64,000 nt of DNA from Macrocystis pyrifera (GCA_031763025.1 JASSKH010000016.1:3906001-3970000); one strand, 5' to 3'. Positions 19,291-31,705 are shown, numbered from the stretch's first letter. The notes: generated by a model not told the origin, from the sequence alone. Translations and numbers: made by a program.

Positions 19291-19869
19291 ATTTATTTTT
19301 TTTTTTTTTTTTTCGTTTTAATTTCCCGGTGCACCGGGGGAAAAAATAAAAGCTAAAAGCAGCTCTCACCACACTTCCCACACTTACAAATCATGTGCCG
19401 TGTGTCAACTTGACGCTCGCGATACTCGCCAGAGACGGCTGATCATTGCGGCTGATCTTACGGCCAATCGGTAACAAGCTGGTTCATACGTGGCGCTGCT
19501 GTATCACACGGGTGATAGGATTATCACACGGGTGATAGGATGACACCTCTTCGGGAAAAATTCCGAGCTGAATAGCTCGACAACGGGGGGAGTGCAAACG
19601 CCGCCCGGGTAAGTGGGATGCGTCTATGGAAGTGTCTTGACGAGAGAAACACCTCCACCGCCTCGACCGATCTCTTCTCCGAGTCGACTTCAAGTAACGA
19701 AAGTGGCGGACTGTATCAAAACATTTTACCGTACGCATCTTGCTTGGCGCTTGCACCCCCCCCCCCCCCCCCACTCCTGCCCGGCATTTGGAGAAATCGG
19801 CTAGGAAATTTGTCTGAGGTGGGGGGTGTCATGAGTATGCTAATCGAGGGGGGGGAGGGGGGTGTACTC

Positions 19870-20400
19870 GATAGGAGAGGTGTACTCGATCTCATGCATG
19901 GCCGTAGTCGGATGACCATAGACCCTCGCATCCCTACAATGCCGGGACGAAGCATGTCGGGTTTTCACCGACCAGGCAGACATTGCTTGCACCAAGCGCG
20001 AAGCGCAGTGAGGTGTCCGGCGAGTCGCATGAAGGGTGAGCTGCATCCTACTAAGAACCGCTTGTGAGGCGGACTTGCATATGGATGACAGCTTCAATGA
20101 GTTAGTTTAATTTCCGGTGTAGCCACTTCCAGAGACAGCAATGGGAGTACTATGTAACTGTCTCTTGGGTGCCTTACCATAAACACTACGTGATACGATC
20201 AATTCCCTTGTGCAGAGTAAAGGTTCTTTACTTCGCACAAATGATCTAACTCGACGACCAGCTGTGGGCGACCGCCAAAAAATAAACAAACAAACAAACA
20301 AACAAAAAAAAAAAACGGTTCCCTGGATGTCTGTCTCACGTAGTGAGCGGCATGTTTTACAGTGTCGTTGCCAACCGACGCCAACCCAACCCATATAATA
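19870..20400 (+). mobile_element. Family P element, near full length
   Basis: Order of blocks: GGCCGTAGTCGGATGACC, GTCGGGTTTTCACCGACC, CTTGCACCAAGCGCGAAG, GAGTCGCATGAAGGGTGAGC, CACTTCCAGAGACAGCAATG, and finally CCAACCGACGCCAACCCAAC. The same order over about 530 bp is found at 59150-59705 and 60045-60555, and reversed at 42530-43060. Non-coding, class unknown. Confidence 0.65.
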
Positions 20401-20723
20401 CCTATAATATATATAAATATATATATATGTCGGGATGGGGGGGGGAGGGGGGTGTCATAAGTATGCCAAACGGCACACGCTCGCATGCTCGCAAGAGGCG
20501 GCTGATCTTGCCGCCGAGTCTTGCGGATGATCTTGCGGCCGATCGTTCCGCTGGTTGATGACCAGGCGGTACTAAAGCAACACTCCACGGTACTACTGTA
20601 TCAACACTCTACAATCTACCGGCCCTCATCATACGAGCCCCACAAGAATCCCACCTTCAAATTCACGGGTAAATAACGGGTGCTCGAGCGGTGACGGGTG
20701 TTACGGGCGAACATACAGTAGTA

Positions 20724-20932
20724 TTACGGGGGACCATAAATAGGACCAAATATTATTATTACGGGGGTCCATAGTTAACGGGACCAAATTTTGTTAGTAA
20801 AAATAGGCAAATATATAGGTCTTTATGTACACCATAGGTCCTGTTAACTATGGACCCCCGTAATAGTAAAAATAACAAAATATATAGGTTTGTGTATGTA
20901 CCGTAGGTCCTATTTAATATGGTCCTCCGTAA
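20724..20932. mobile_element. Nested MITE-1 pair
   Basis: The outer element (20724-20932, lacking AGTA near its left end) is split by a complete inner element (20759-20863). The inner copy sits at the TA in the middle of the outer one, between AATATTAT and GTAAAAATA. Confidence 0.85.
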
Positions 20933-23227
20933 TAGTACAAGCCTGGTAATAGTAGTCAGGACCAAATGTCGCGTGTAAACACAGGGAGATACATGTTTTT
21001 CGAGTCCATCGCGGGGTTCTGATTACTATATGCCCCCCCCCCGCAAATAGCCCGTAATGCAGATTTCAGTAGTGCGAAGCAGCCATGCTCAAAATAATAA
21101 ATCTTGAAGGAGCCATCATCTCGGTTTGTTTTTCACAGTGGGTGGTAGCACTCACTGTACGGCACGCTCGCATGCTCGCAAGATACGTCACGTCTAATCT
21201 TGCGGCCGGCCGGTCGTTAATCACCAGCCAGTAAGTACTAACCGCAGCTCAACACGCAAGACAACACACACCCGTTCGGACGAATATTCAAAGGTAATGA
21301 TGTCAAAAGGCGGGGAGAGGGGGGGGGGGGGGGGATGTGGGTAATCAAGTCATGAATGGCCGTTGTCGTATGTATGACCATAGATCCTCGCATCCCTACA
21401 AACGAAAGCACAGATCACGTCGGGTTTTAACCGACCAGGGAGGCATTGCTTGCACCAAGCGCGAAGCGAAACGTGAGGTGTTAGACGAGGCGCATGAAGG
21501 GTAGACTGCATCCTATCAAGAACCGCTCGTGAGGACTTTCTCATAATGGACGACGAAGACGGGGTGGGGGCGCAGACGCTGAACGATGCGTCTAGAACAG
21601 TAGTATGAAATACCCTCGTAGTACTACAGGGGATAAACAACCTTGAGCTCAGCCTATAGTAATGGATTCGGCGCAACGCTCGCTGCGGAGCACGATTTCT
21701 GAATCCAACCTTCTTACATACGACCCCCACCCGAAGAGTGAGCCTAACGTTCTTAATAAATAGTACCGTTGTACGTTACCTGGTACATCTTATTCGTGGG
21801 CCTGCGCTGCACCCGCACCGCCGTACAGCACACTCGAGTGCATCCTGTCCCTTCTATTAATAGTACTGCAGTCCCGTCTTGAGGACGAGCCATTAATACA
21901 AGTACTTAGAACCTGGGCGGTTTGTCCCTCAAAATGGGACTGTCTCAAAAGGGATATCGGCGGCTGATCTCGAGGCTGGTCTTGCGACCGGTCTTCTTAC
22001 CGCCGATGGTCAATCAGGCAGCAATACCGTATATACATCTGCACGATAACACCCCCCCCCCCCCCCCATCTATGGTCATACGACTACGGCCATGCATGAG
22101 ATCGAGTACATCTCTCCTATCGAGTACACCCCCCCCCATATACGACGAATTCCCATGCTGATTTTTTCTCGACGACGGGAAGAAAAAAGTGCGAACACGC
22201 AAAAGGCCGAGAGCGATGCGCCCGTGGGCACCATATCCGTTGCATGTACCCCCCGCCCAAGTTTTGGAGAAAAGCGGCTCGGAAATTAAACCCAGCAGGA
22301 GGCGGCTGATCTTGCGGCTAATCTTGCGGCTATTCCGTAACCAAGCGGTTCCTATTACGCGTATGATACGGTACAGCAGTACGCTCGAATGCTTGCAAGA
22401 GACGGCTAATCTTGAGGCTCATCTTGCGGCGAATCTTGTGTATATTGCTGGTCGGTAGACATGCGGTACTACTCGCGCTCGAACGAGTATGCGCGAGCAA
22501 CCGAAGCAACACGTGGATGCATGCCTCCGAGGTCATTGTCGTTGAGAGCGGCGGGAACGAAAGAGAAACAACTTTTTTAAAAAAAGGTCTTGTGGTTCGT
22601 GTAGTGTATGTCCTGTTTTTCATACCAACCCACTCTGGTTTCGTTTGGTCTATAATTTACCGCGAAAACATTATTAATACCAATAGAATGAAAAAAAAAC
22701 TTTCCGGGTTAAAAATTACAACGAAAACACTAGCTTGACAAAAAAAAAGACTGGTTTGCCCAAGTTTCTACATGTCCTGTGCTCGGTATATATGGTTTAC
22801 GAGTAGTTTGGTCTATTTTTGTTTTTTGGGGTACCGTTCTTCCTTCCTTCCCCGTCACGGAACCATTTTTGGTTCATGCCTGGAGAAATTTCCCTTTCCT
22901 TTCCTTCGTCCCCTCTGCTCTTCCATCACGTTCACTTTCCAGCCCTTCACCAAGAACCCCCTTTTGGGGAGACGAGGGGAAAAGCCTTGCCATACTTTGA
23001 AAACCACTACGGCGGCGGTTGGTGTCACAAAACATCTCGAAAGGGGCCCCTCCTTCTCGGCGCCGTCAAGATAAGACACTCGCGTTCGCTCGTAATAACT
23101 TTGGTGTCACATCCCCACCCACATCGTGGGAAGAAAAAAACTGCTTGAATCAAGCGTGGGGTCGTTTTCGTAGGCATGTTTGCACGGGTGTACACGATAC
23201 ATGCCGACTGCTGAGCGCAAGGTTACC

Positions 23228-23318
23228 CCTTTTAGGGCTGCAGTCCCCGCTAGGGGACAAACCGGTCAAATTCTAAGTAGTTTGTCCCCGAAGCGGGACT
23301 GCGGTCCTAACATGGTTA
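23228..23318. mobile_element. MITE-3 copy
   Basis: TTTTAGGGCTGCAGTCCCCG, GGGGACAAACCGGTCAAAT, TAGTTTGTCCCCGAAGCGGG and ACTGCGGTCCTAA. The whole is a palindrome of about 90 bp. Confidence 0.75.
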
Positions 23319-23564
23319 CCCCTCTCGAACCCCGAAAAAAGCGACGAACCAATGATGATAAACTTCGGTGATATCGACCGTCTACGAGCAGGTTGAGCGC
23401 CGAACAGGACACGCAGGATCATGTCGCGCCGGTGTCGCACGGCTCCTTGCATTGCAACTCGGGACGCCAATTTACATCATCATCCCGAATCACGCTGAGG
23501 CCGTCATCGCCGCAATCGCCATTTTTTAGCTCCAACTTTCCCTGATGAAGTCCCCCTTCTAGAA

Positions 23565-23640
23565 CCGCAGTCCCGTGCTGGGGACAAACCACTTGGAATT
23601 AGAGTCATTTGTCCCCACAATCGGGACTGCAGTAGTAAAG
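23565..23640. mobile_element. MITE-3 copy
   Basis: AGAACCGCAGTCCCGTGCTG ... CAATCGGGACTGCAGTAGT, with GGGGACAAACCACTTGGAAT inside. Confidence 0.7.
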
Positions 23641-24179
23641 GGCGAATAGTGAAAAGGACACACTTCGGCAGTCACTTCGGAGGGGGGGGGGAAATCGTCG
23701 ACAGAAAGTGACGATCAAAGCATCGGCCACTGCGTGATTGAAGGATGATGACGGAAACTCCTGTCCCCGTTACAATGCACAGAGTCGTGCGGGACGGGTG
23801 CAACATGATCCTATTTACTCCTTCGCACCGCTGGGGGGGGCTCACACTGCTCCTTTTAATAGACCGATGCTGTGTACGAGCATCATCATCATTGGTTTGG
23901 TCGCTATCTCGGGGCACCTAATGGCTTACACAGAGTAATAAATTTAGGGGGTTGTTGTGAATCGGTTGTTGATTTACCGGTATTTGAAACATCGGTTTTC
24001 GGCGCAGCCGACATCCATCGAGCGAGCACACGAAAAAAAAAAATGGTCAGTTGGCTTGGTTCGGCTCTCAACAAAATAGTGCGAAAGTGAATATGTTTGC
24101 ACCGGCAAAACTTTCTTTTGTTATTTATTTTTCATCTTCCGGCGGATTGGTAAAAAACAAAGCTCAACCCTCATCATAG

Positions 24180-24262
24180 TACTGCAGTTCCGTTTTGGGG
24201 ACAAACCGGTCAAAATCTAAGTAGTTTGTCCCCCAAATAGGACTGCGGTCCTAAAAGGGTTA
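24180..24262. mobile_element. MITE-3 copy
   Basis: TACTGCAGTTCCGTTTTGGG ... TTTGTCCCCCAAATAGGACT and GCGGTCCTAAAAGGG. Confidence 0.75.
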
Positions 24263-24529
24263 TAAACATCGGTAAAAGCAATCGCCCCGATGAACCGATT
24301 CCGATTCAAATTGCTCCGATTCACAATCCTGGTTTAGAGTAGTACATCATACCTGGTATCAGTCTGGTCGGGTAATAAAAACAGTTGGGTAACAATGTAA
24401 TAATACTATTAATAGAGAGTGCAAACGTTTCAGATACTACCAGTCACTGACGCGGTACAACTGAAGTTTTCAGCAGCTGCCCCGCTCACCGATACGTACT
24501 AGGTTGGTCGGAAACATAAGGAGAGTTTA

Positions 24530-24634
24530 TTACGGGGGACCATAGTAAGTAGGACCGAATATTGTTAATAAAAGTAGGTAAATATATAGGCTTTTATGTA
24601 TACGATAGGTCCTGTTAACTATGGACCCCGGTAA
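24530..24634. mobile_element. MITE-1 copy
   Basis: TTACGGGGGACCATAG at the left and CTATGGACCCCGGTAA at the right, TA-flanked. Confidence 0.85.
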
Positions 24635-24863
24635 TAGTCATTATTAATATTAATAGTTTGAAGACAAAACGGTCCGTACATTTCCGTCCAGATTGGTAAA
24701 ACCCAACGAGTAGGTACGAAAACTACCACAGACACTCCAGACACTGCGCTATTTATATTAGGCAATACCGGTATGAAAGAAAAAGATGCCAGATGCGAGA
24801 AGGACGACGACAACCACAACGAACAACCAAACATGACCAACATCAACAACACGCGAGGACAAG

Positions 24864-25082
24864 ATGCGAGATTCGAAAATGGCCAGCTGGGTTGACCATG
24901 ACATAAAAAGGAAGGTTCATGCAATGCTGCCTTGTATGCACGATGAACTCATGTTATTCGTATACCACCGCCGTGCAGAGGAACTCTTCCAGGAATACAG
25001 AGAGACAGGTGTAGAGCTCATGCGAGATCAAGAACGCACGACACAGGCACCAAATACCAAGACAGCAGGGTATGTAGTGTAA
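24864..25082 (+). CDS. Small open frame, 72 aa, unknown
   Basis: Reads MRDSKMASWVDHDIKRKVHA, then HDELMLFVYHRRAEELFQEY, to a TAA stop. The charged, helical composition without low complexity is protein-like and free of recognised repeats. No splice sites are needed, so it could be a tiny gene, an exon or a fossil. Family not recognised. Confidence 0.3.
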   Translation: MRDSKMASWVDHDIKRKVHAMLPCMHDELMLFVYHRRAEELFQEYRETGVELMRDQERTTQAPNTKTAGYVV

Positions 25083-25363
25083 CATTTTGATAGAAACAAC
25101 TTATGCTGCATGATTCATGATATATGCAACATATGATGCAACCTTCGTACAGGGCTACGAATAATAATGTTCAACCCACAGCTGACGTGTACTTTCTAGA
25201 TTTTTACCAGTACAAAAATACCTGGTATTGGGGATGGTTGTATAAAAAGGTAATAATAACATACCATCACACATCATGAATCGCAACACGATCTCCTTCC
25301 CTCTTCCCTCCCTCCCTTCAAAACTTTTTCTTAGAATATGGGTCTAAATTGGTATCCGACTAC

Positions 25364-25427
25364 GGGCGGAAATGTGAGGGCCGTTGAGCATTCGTATTAA
25401 CATCGAACGGCCCTTACATTTCCGTCA
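25364..25427. mobile_element. MITE-2 copy (hairpin)
   Basis: GGGCGGAAATGTGAGGGCCG and its near-perfect complement CGGCCCTTACATTTCCGTC, with a short loop. Confidence 0.7.
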
Positions 25428-25977
25428 AGGACAGGACACACCCCACAACACGAGTAACTAAAAAACGACAGAAATAGGCACTAAGAAAGGCAGGCTCAGA
25501 AAAATAAAAGTACGAAATTCAGAAGTCGTCATGCATAGTACCCATTCTCAATCAGAAGCGTAGCCTTGAAGCTCTTTCTTGACTATTAATGGGAGTCCGG
25601 TACTTACTCTGTACCAGGTATAATACTGCCAAACCGTTTGTTCGTAGCGTAGACTTTATTGAAGTTTGAACGGCCGAGTCGAGTCGCCTCTCTGACCCTT
25701 CACCACTGCAGACTGCAGAAACGAGTCAACTCTAAATTCAAGTAGTTTGTCCCTGGGACGAGGGTGGGTGCAGTTAAAAAAAAAAGGTGCGAATTACTTC
25801 GTATATTAATATTGCTGTATCGTAAGGGCGTCTCAACATGCGACTCCTCCGACCCCGAACTCCCATTCGAACACTGCTGTTGCTGCTGTTGCGCTGCTGT
25901 TGCTGCAGTAGTACCGCTGCTGCTGTGCGCCTTCAGTTTTGTCTGTTGAATGACAGTTACTGATGGTTCTGCGTGAC

Positions 25978-26166
25978 TTATTGCTGGCCGTCTCCGAAAG
26001 AACAGTTCAGTACTCGTTGGGTACGAGCACCCATATCGGTTGTTGATGTACTGAGGGTTGATTGACGGCGGTACCCCGTGGGCACTATACCTGTGGCAAT
26101 AACTGGTGAACTTCGTACGTTATACGCCACCACGCCCAACTTTGTCGGTCCAAACGCTGCCCCCAT
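25978..26166 (-). CDS. Possible 3' exon, unknown protein
   Basis: Open to a TAA stop after a possible acceptor ACTACTTAG|CAC. It reads MGAAFGPTKLGVVAYNVRSS and later DMGARTQRVLNCSFGDGQQ. Codon choice is balanced. A good start context with an immediate donor (GCATGGCCGAGG|GTGAGTGT, about 26546 minus) might be its first exon, but the link is unproven. Confidence 0.35.
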   Translation of the reverse strand: MGAAFGPTKLGVVAYNVRSSPVIATGIVPTGYRRQSTLSTSTTDMGARTQRVLNCSFGDGQQ

Positions 26167-27122
26167 GTGCTAAGTAGTGAGTAGCGGCATCAGAGGAATA
26201 ACGACAAACATCGTTATTATTAATAATAGGTGTTCCGCGCACATACAGAAGGAGGATGGCAGGCGCACCTTCGAACCGGAATAGCTACGTACCAGGTACG
26301 TACTCTCAGGCAAATCCATCCATCCCATGAGATAATCGGATCTCAAGAAGCAGCAACCCTACGCACCGTAGCTACTGCTGCTGTCTGCACCAGGTAAGCT
26401 ATTAATACCATCCATATTGTAAGGTACACTTGGAGTTTGTGTGGCGATATCATGTCCCTTGCATCTACGATCAGACTTGTTTACACCTGTTTTTGTACTC
26501 GTGTTTTGTTCGGGGTAACTCCGCACCCGACACTCACCCTCGGCCATGCCAGCCCCTCAATCTACCACTGCTGCACTTTTTAGTCTTTTTCACTCATTGC
26601 CTTCCGTCTGTCTTGTGTCTTGTGCTTCAATAATGCTGCTGCAGGAGCTTTCGCACAAAGACAACATGGAAGTAGCTGCATGGAAGATACAAAAATCCTT
26701 CTTATGTTGTTTCTCTCATCATATAATGAATAAAAATAAATCGTTAAGATTTCTTTCCGATTTGATTTGAAGATGCCTTTCGATCTGTATAATAATAGTA
26801 TCGAAAAAAATAGTCCAACAAAAAACAATGCGATACGTACGTGCAAAATGTGCGGAATAGCAGCGGAAGGTTGCAATCAAGAAAACGACGGAACAGCGGT
26901 GCGCCTGCCTGGATCCGACCGAGCTAAGGCGCTTGGCTGAAGGCGAGTGGCGCGCAAAATCATCACAAGCGTTGTCTACGAGCTGCACAGCAGCAGCATT
27001 ACTCGAGGTAGTCGCGGAGGCGAACGGTACCCAGAGTTCGGGCTATGATACACTGAAACAGCATCAGCAGCAGTTGTGCTGCTGACATATACCTGGTATA
27101 CAGAATTTGCTGCTGCTGTGGA

Positions 27123-27240
27123 TTAAATTGCTTGCTGATTGCGGGTGATACGGGATGTGGGCGGGAACGCTTGACCGAGGGTCTCGACAAACGCGTTCTC
27201 GGCTTCGACTCTTTCGTCTATGTCCTCCGCAGACAGCGAG
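27123..27240 (-). CDS. Possible C-terminal exon, unknown protein
   Basis: Open frame from an acceptor near 27240 (candidates GTCGCAG and GCAGCAG) to TAA at 27123. It encodes SLSAEDIDERVEAENAFVET and then LGQAFPPTSRITRNQQAI. The acidic helical composition looks genuinely coding. It may belong with the exon at 27657-28157, but the phases could not be reconciled. Confidence 0.4.
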
Positions 27241-27656
27241 GCTGCTGCGACGGACGAAATGACTTAGCCAGTAGCTGCACAACGCACGGGTTCCATCTAC
27301 AGCAGCAGTATCAACAACAGCAGTGAAACATGCTGACCTTCATGGCTGGCTGTAGGAGTCACTGTTCCGAGTCAAGCGTATTATGATTAATCACAGATCA
27401 AAATAGAAACACGCGCAAGAGCGAGACAGAGCAACATGGAAAAATGAAAGCATCGAAAAAATGTGCGACCTCTCTATTGTGGTTGTACCTGGCACTCTAG
27501 ACTGCTATTAATAATATGAGTATCTTCGACTTCCAACTAACACCGAATTCAATAGTAATACTGCTATTAATAGTGTGCAGCAATTGTGCGTGAAGGTTGA
27601 TGAAAAAAAAGTCACGTGCAAGTGCAACGAAATACATAAAAACACATCAATGCCAA

Positions 27657-27832
27657 TCAATCATCGCACCTGACTTCTCCTGACGGCCTGTCCCGGTACT
27701 CTTTCACAGACAGCAGAGGTCCGTGGAAGAAGGAAGGCTCGTTCACGCCCGCCAGCGCCATGGATCCGGAAGACCCAAGCTCTGCACGGCTGCTGCTGCG
27801 GCTGCTTCTGCTGGTGCTGCTCCTGTTGTCAA

Positions 27833-27872
<40 letters not shown>

Positions 27873-28113
27873 GTTTCCATCCCACTGCCATGGGCATCCG
27901 GTATTCGCGCAAAAACAACCTTGATCGTCCTCTTCATCCTCGAAATCGATAGCACGGTAGCTCGACCTGTGCCCTTCCTCCGTCCTCTGGCGCTTGTTGC
28001 TGTGGCCATGGCCAGGTGTGCTGCGCTCGTTGGCCTCCTCCGCGCCTGAGGCCGCCGCCATGGGAGATGCTGCGATGGCACCGCTGTCAGTTGGTGTAGA
28101 GTACCGCCGCCGC

Positions 28114-28152
<39 letters not shown>

Positions 28153-28157
28153 TTCTG
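27657..28157 (-). CDS. Exon with polyGln and polySer tracts, unknown protein
   Basis: The acceptor TTACTACAG|CAGAAGG leads into a run of about 11 Gln codons (CAG). Then follow an Ala-rich part, the nuclear-signal-like NKRQRTEEGH, an acidic FEDEEDDQG, a run of 12 Ser (AGC), and a C-terminal FFHGPLLSVKEYRDRPSGEV. A donor GTCAG|GTGCGA at 27670 or the stop at 27657 ends it. An internal ATG at 28061 in CCCATGGCG context is an alternative start. It is probably a nuclear protein; family unknown. Confidence 0.45.
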
Positions 28158-28229
28158 CTGTAGTAATAATACAAAAAAATAGGAAGAACGCCCAAAAGCC
28201 AAAAACAGCTGTTGAAACGATATTACAAA

Positions 28230-28335
28230 TTAGAAGTACTCGTATCGTATAGTCGTCACGGCCGGGAATTTCAAATCGTCAGGGTTGACGTTGAAAGCTA
28301 GGGGTGTGCGTCCGTTTGATGGCTGCGGGTGCCAT
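28230..28335 (-). CDS. Possible terminal exon, unknown protein
   Basis: 35 codons to TAA after acceptor GAAGTTCAG|A (phase 2). It reads WHPQPSNGRTPLAFNVNPDD then LKFPAVTTIRYEYF. It lies just upstream of the polyGln exon on the same strand, so the two are either different genes or alternative ends. Confidence 0.35.
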
Positions 28336-28935
28336 CTGAACTTCGTCAGCGCGCAAGAACAGATTGAATGACGAGTTTGCTTTGATCAACTACTGAATGT
28401 GTTCACTCCGTCTACCGATATGTTTGTCCGGAATGCCGGTGGGGACGAGATACAGAATTTCCCTGGCTTTGCATTTTGGAGGCATTCTCTAGCGGTTAGT
28501 TATTTTTTGCACCGCAACAGCCAGGGTGAGGAGGACTTCGCATATACCACGTATCATGTCTTTCTACAGCAGTTTCTACCTACTTTCTTCTACTTTCTAA
28601 CCGTGGTACAGCTGAAGCAGTGATCATGCAGGGTGCGCCCCGCGCGAAAGGTAATACGCTGAACGAGCGAGTTCTCCACTACCAGCAGCTGCGGCGGCAT
28701 ATGATCCAACTCCGCGTGACATGCATGAGTAGCATGCATGAAGTACGTACCTTGAATGTCTGCTCTGCTGTGTATCTGCGTACCACGGGTGACCGTCAAA
28801 TTCGTTCGGTTACGATCGGGCTGTTCGACGAAACTTTTTTCGAGACTCGAGACGAAAAACCAGAGGCTGTTGGCTGTTGGCCGGTATCGGGAATCGAGAA
28901 CAAAGAAAAAAAAACAGCAGCAGCAGCACCAGCAG

Positions 28936-29021
28936 CATCGCGGCCAGCGAAAGCTACAAGCGCTGCGTGCAGCAAGAGCTAAACCTGAAAGTGCTGTCCC
29001 ACAAGGACGTGAACCTCGGAG
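28936..29021 (+). CDS. Possible plus-strand exon, unknown protein
   Basis: The frame SIAASESYKRCVQQELNLKV then LSHKDVNLG ends at a consensus donor CTCGGAG|GTGAGTGAG. The acceptor lies in an AGC-rich stretch (CACCAGCAG). No in-phase partner was identified on either side. Confidence 0.45.
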
Positions 29022-30155
29022 GTGAGTGAGGTTCCTGGCGAGGCGTCGCCCATTTTCCAGCATCAAAACACGGCCAAACGCTGTTGTGTACAACCACCTC
29101 GCACTGCTGCTGTTTGATGTGATGGGCGGAGGCAGCTCGTTGGTAAAAAAGTTGATGCCTCCTCCCCCCCTGCCGGGAATAATAGATTATTGCAACGATG
29201 TCGCCCCCCCCCCCCCCCCCCCACCAGCCCGCCCGCCCGCGCACCGCATGTGGCCGGGTGGCACTCGTCTTTGCTCCACGCCTACGTAGTGCGCATTCGA
29301 TTACGTAGAGAGGGACCGCTAGGTTCAAGTGCGTACCCTGCTGCTCTGCTTTTGGCACGACGCGATGTTTCGCTTCATTGCTGTCAAACATCCGTCAGTC
29401 ATGAGTCATGAGACCTGAGACAGGCTGCTGCTGTAAAGCTGTAAACCCGTAATGAACACGCAGCAGAGCAGCAGTGTATGTCACGCCCCCGTGAAGTTGC
29501 CTTTGGCCGTTCCGCGCGGGAGCCGTTTTAGCTAGCGGCGCTTGACAAACGTGCAAACCTCAGCACCAGAGGCGGCATAATCGATGTTTGAGCGGGGAGA
29601 CTGCATTTTCATGCCTTGACAGACAGTAACTTTGCCTTGACATGCCTTGACTAACACTAACATACTGGGTTTTAGAATAGAACACTCGTCCCTACACCCT
29701 TGACAGCGCACGATTTGCCTTGCTTGACATGTCTCCTGACGCTACTCTACAGTCAGCTCTACCGAAAAGTCAAGCTTTCGTACACAAAGACTAGAGACTC
29801 GAGACGCGAGGCCTTTTTCCTCCTTCTTTTCTCACGTCGTTCGTTTTGGTGTTTCTTTGCTGCCTCTCGGTCTCATGCAATTATTGGTCTTGAGGAGGTA
29901 TTGATGTACAGGCGATAGACTACGAATTGATACGAGGTACCTGGTATTGCTGTACCTGAGTACCTACACAGATAATATGTCCGCGCAAGGGAGTGTACTA
30001 TGTACGAGAACAGAGAGCAAACATATCAGAAGACGGGTAACCGTCAAGCAGTCACATCAGTCAGTCAATACCGTCCGTCATACCTAAGTTGCACTGCGCA
30101 AAAAAAAAAAGTTGATGCGATGTACTCTGGTACTACGATCATATGTTGCCAAAAG

Positions 30156-30401
30156 TCACGTCAACAAAGACACTGGAACGACGTCTGCCCTTGTGTTTTT
30201 CCCCGAGGACATTTCATTCTTCTGCTCTACCAGGTACCAGGTAGCTCCGAACGTTCCCATCGACCCAAAGTTTGGCAGGGCAGATATGAGCTCCTTGGTG
30301 CACTCCCGTGAGTGTGCCCAAGCGACAGCACTTTGCGTGTCCTCCTTCGGCGCGGACCTCGTCGCTGATGTTTGAAAATTTGGTTCCAGGCCCTTGAAAA
30401 T
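30156..30401 (-). pseudogene. Inverted paralogue pair, copy 1 (frame intact)
   Basis: The minus-strand open frame includes RSAPKEDTQSAVAWAHSREC, LPNFGSMGTFGA and VEQKNEMSSGK. Compared with copy 2 (31769-31999), differences in this frame are largely synonymous or conservative (GAG/GAA, TGC/TGT, GGG/GGC, ACG/ACA), which identifies the ancestral coding frame. After ADVVP both copies share a possible donor CC(A/G)|GTGTCTT and, 60-90 bp on, TTTTTG(C/T)GCAG. Function unknown. It may be a live exon or a fragment, and a TACCTGGTACCTGGTA insert sits between FGA and VEQ. Confidence 0.55.
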
Positions 30402-30678
30402 TCAGTTTCTGGAGAAGGAGGAACGCAGAAGCTGTACGAACAAGTACGAGTATTACGTACTACTTACTGACCGTAATACGTACTCACAAAATGAACGCTG
30501 TACGCAGTTCGGCTCGTTTGCTCTCGCTTGCGCCAGTAGAAGCATGCCAAAGAACTCAGTTTCTCTCTCAATGCTCAAACAGACAACACGTTTAAGTGCG
30601 CTGGCCTCGATACTAAAGAATGGCTGTGCTCTTGGAGAGAGCAGCGGGCGAACAACGGAGCGTATTTGCTGGTATTTT

Positions 30679-31705
30679 CCAGGGCTTTTCGCGGGTCAGG
30701 TCAAACCTCGCGGGTCGGGTCGGGTCGGGTCGGGTCGGGTCGGGTCAGCTGACCCGACCGGACCCGCGAGCTTTTGAAAGCCTCTTGACCCCACCTGACT
30801 CGACCCGCGAGTTTTTGAAAGCCTCTTGACCCGACCCGACCCTACCCGCGAGATTTCAAAAACTGTCGACCCGACCCGACCCGACCCGACCCTACCCGCG
30901 AGATTTCAAAAACTTTCGACCCGACCCGACCCGACCCGCGAGATTTCAAAAATTCCTGACCCAACCCGACCCAACCGCGAGATTTCACAACCTCCTGACC
31001 CGACCTGACCCGACCCGCCACCTTCCGATTGACTCATGAAACACGCATGTTGACCCGCGAGACCATTTATCTTGACCCGCAGATTCGACCCGCGGATCCG
31101 GCCTGTGGGTCGACACTTGACAAACGATTTAATATTCATTTTTGTGCCCCGCGGCGATATATGGCCTGGCTGTAGTGTGTGTAGATGGATGCGGGCATAC
31201 GTATATGGATTTGGCGGTGTTTGAATGTTTGAATTTGATATCAAAGGAGTATTATTTAGTATTGGTACGAGACGAGCTTTTGGGTAAGAGAGCGGGGAGT
31301 ATTTCAAGTCTCGGATCCGCAAGCCGGATGCGGGGTCCGACCCGCGGATCAGCAGAAAACAACTCGCGGGTCATGCTGGCCCGACTCGCGAGTGACCCGT
31401 TTGTCGCGGGTCATGCTGGCCCGGTCACTCGCGGCTCATGACCCGACCCGACCCGTGAGCTTTTCATCACCTCTTAATCCGACCTGACCCGACCCGTGAG
31501 ATTTGAAATCTTCTTGACCCGACCTAACCCGACCCGTGAGATTTGAAAAAGTCTTGACCCGACCTGACCCGGCCCGCGAGATTTGAAAACTTGTTGACCG
31601 GTGAAATTTTGAACATTTCCTAACCCCACCCGAACCGACCCGTGACGTTATGAACACCCTGTGACCCGACCCGCGGGTCTGGTCATGACCCGCGAAAAGC
31701 CCTGG
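30679..31705. repeat. Foldback satellite, GGGTCG type (~1 kb)
   Basis: The ends are inverted: CCAGGGCTTTTCGCGGGTCA at the left and GACCCGCGAAAAGCCCTGG at the right. The left edge is (GGGTC)n. Most of the rest is degenerate units of GACCCGACCCGCGAGATTTC, with 31.02-31.35 kb more diverged. It lies between the two arms of the inverted paralogue pair. Confidence 0.75.

Larger units (their letters stand above)
19291..24863. other. Repeat-rich stretch without a supportable gene
   Basis: Holds a family H module (about 19497-19700), family P copies, MITE-1 and MITE-3 copies, A/T and G/C homopolymers and the second copy of the 18446 repeat. Open frames here are short, low-complexity or overlap repeats, and no exon with convincing composition and splice sites was seen. 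Confidence 0.6.

Noticed and set aside
22772-23276. Overlapping open frames of about 75-110 codons on both strands
   Set aside because: Frames conflict, composition is not coding-like, and the 3' part overlaps a MITE-3.
28611-28713. Coding-like exon, open on both strands
   Set aside because: The plus reading (NERVLHYQQLRRHMIQLR) and the minus reading (LDHMPPQLLVVENSLVQR) are equally plausible, and neither fits a neighbour's phase, so no strand is called.
30241-30309. Plus-strand exon with acceptor TACCAG and donor CC|GTGAGTG
   Set aside because: Looked convincing alone, but comparison with the paralogue at 31.8-32.0 kb shows synonymous changes in the opposite-strand frame, so this is its antisense shadow.
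30679-31705. Telomeric or subtelomeric repeat (GGGTC)
   Set aside because: Occurs in both orientations with inverted ends and no long uniform array, so an interstitial foldback satellite fits better.
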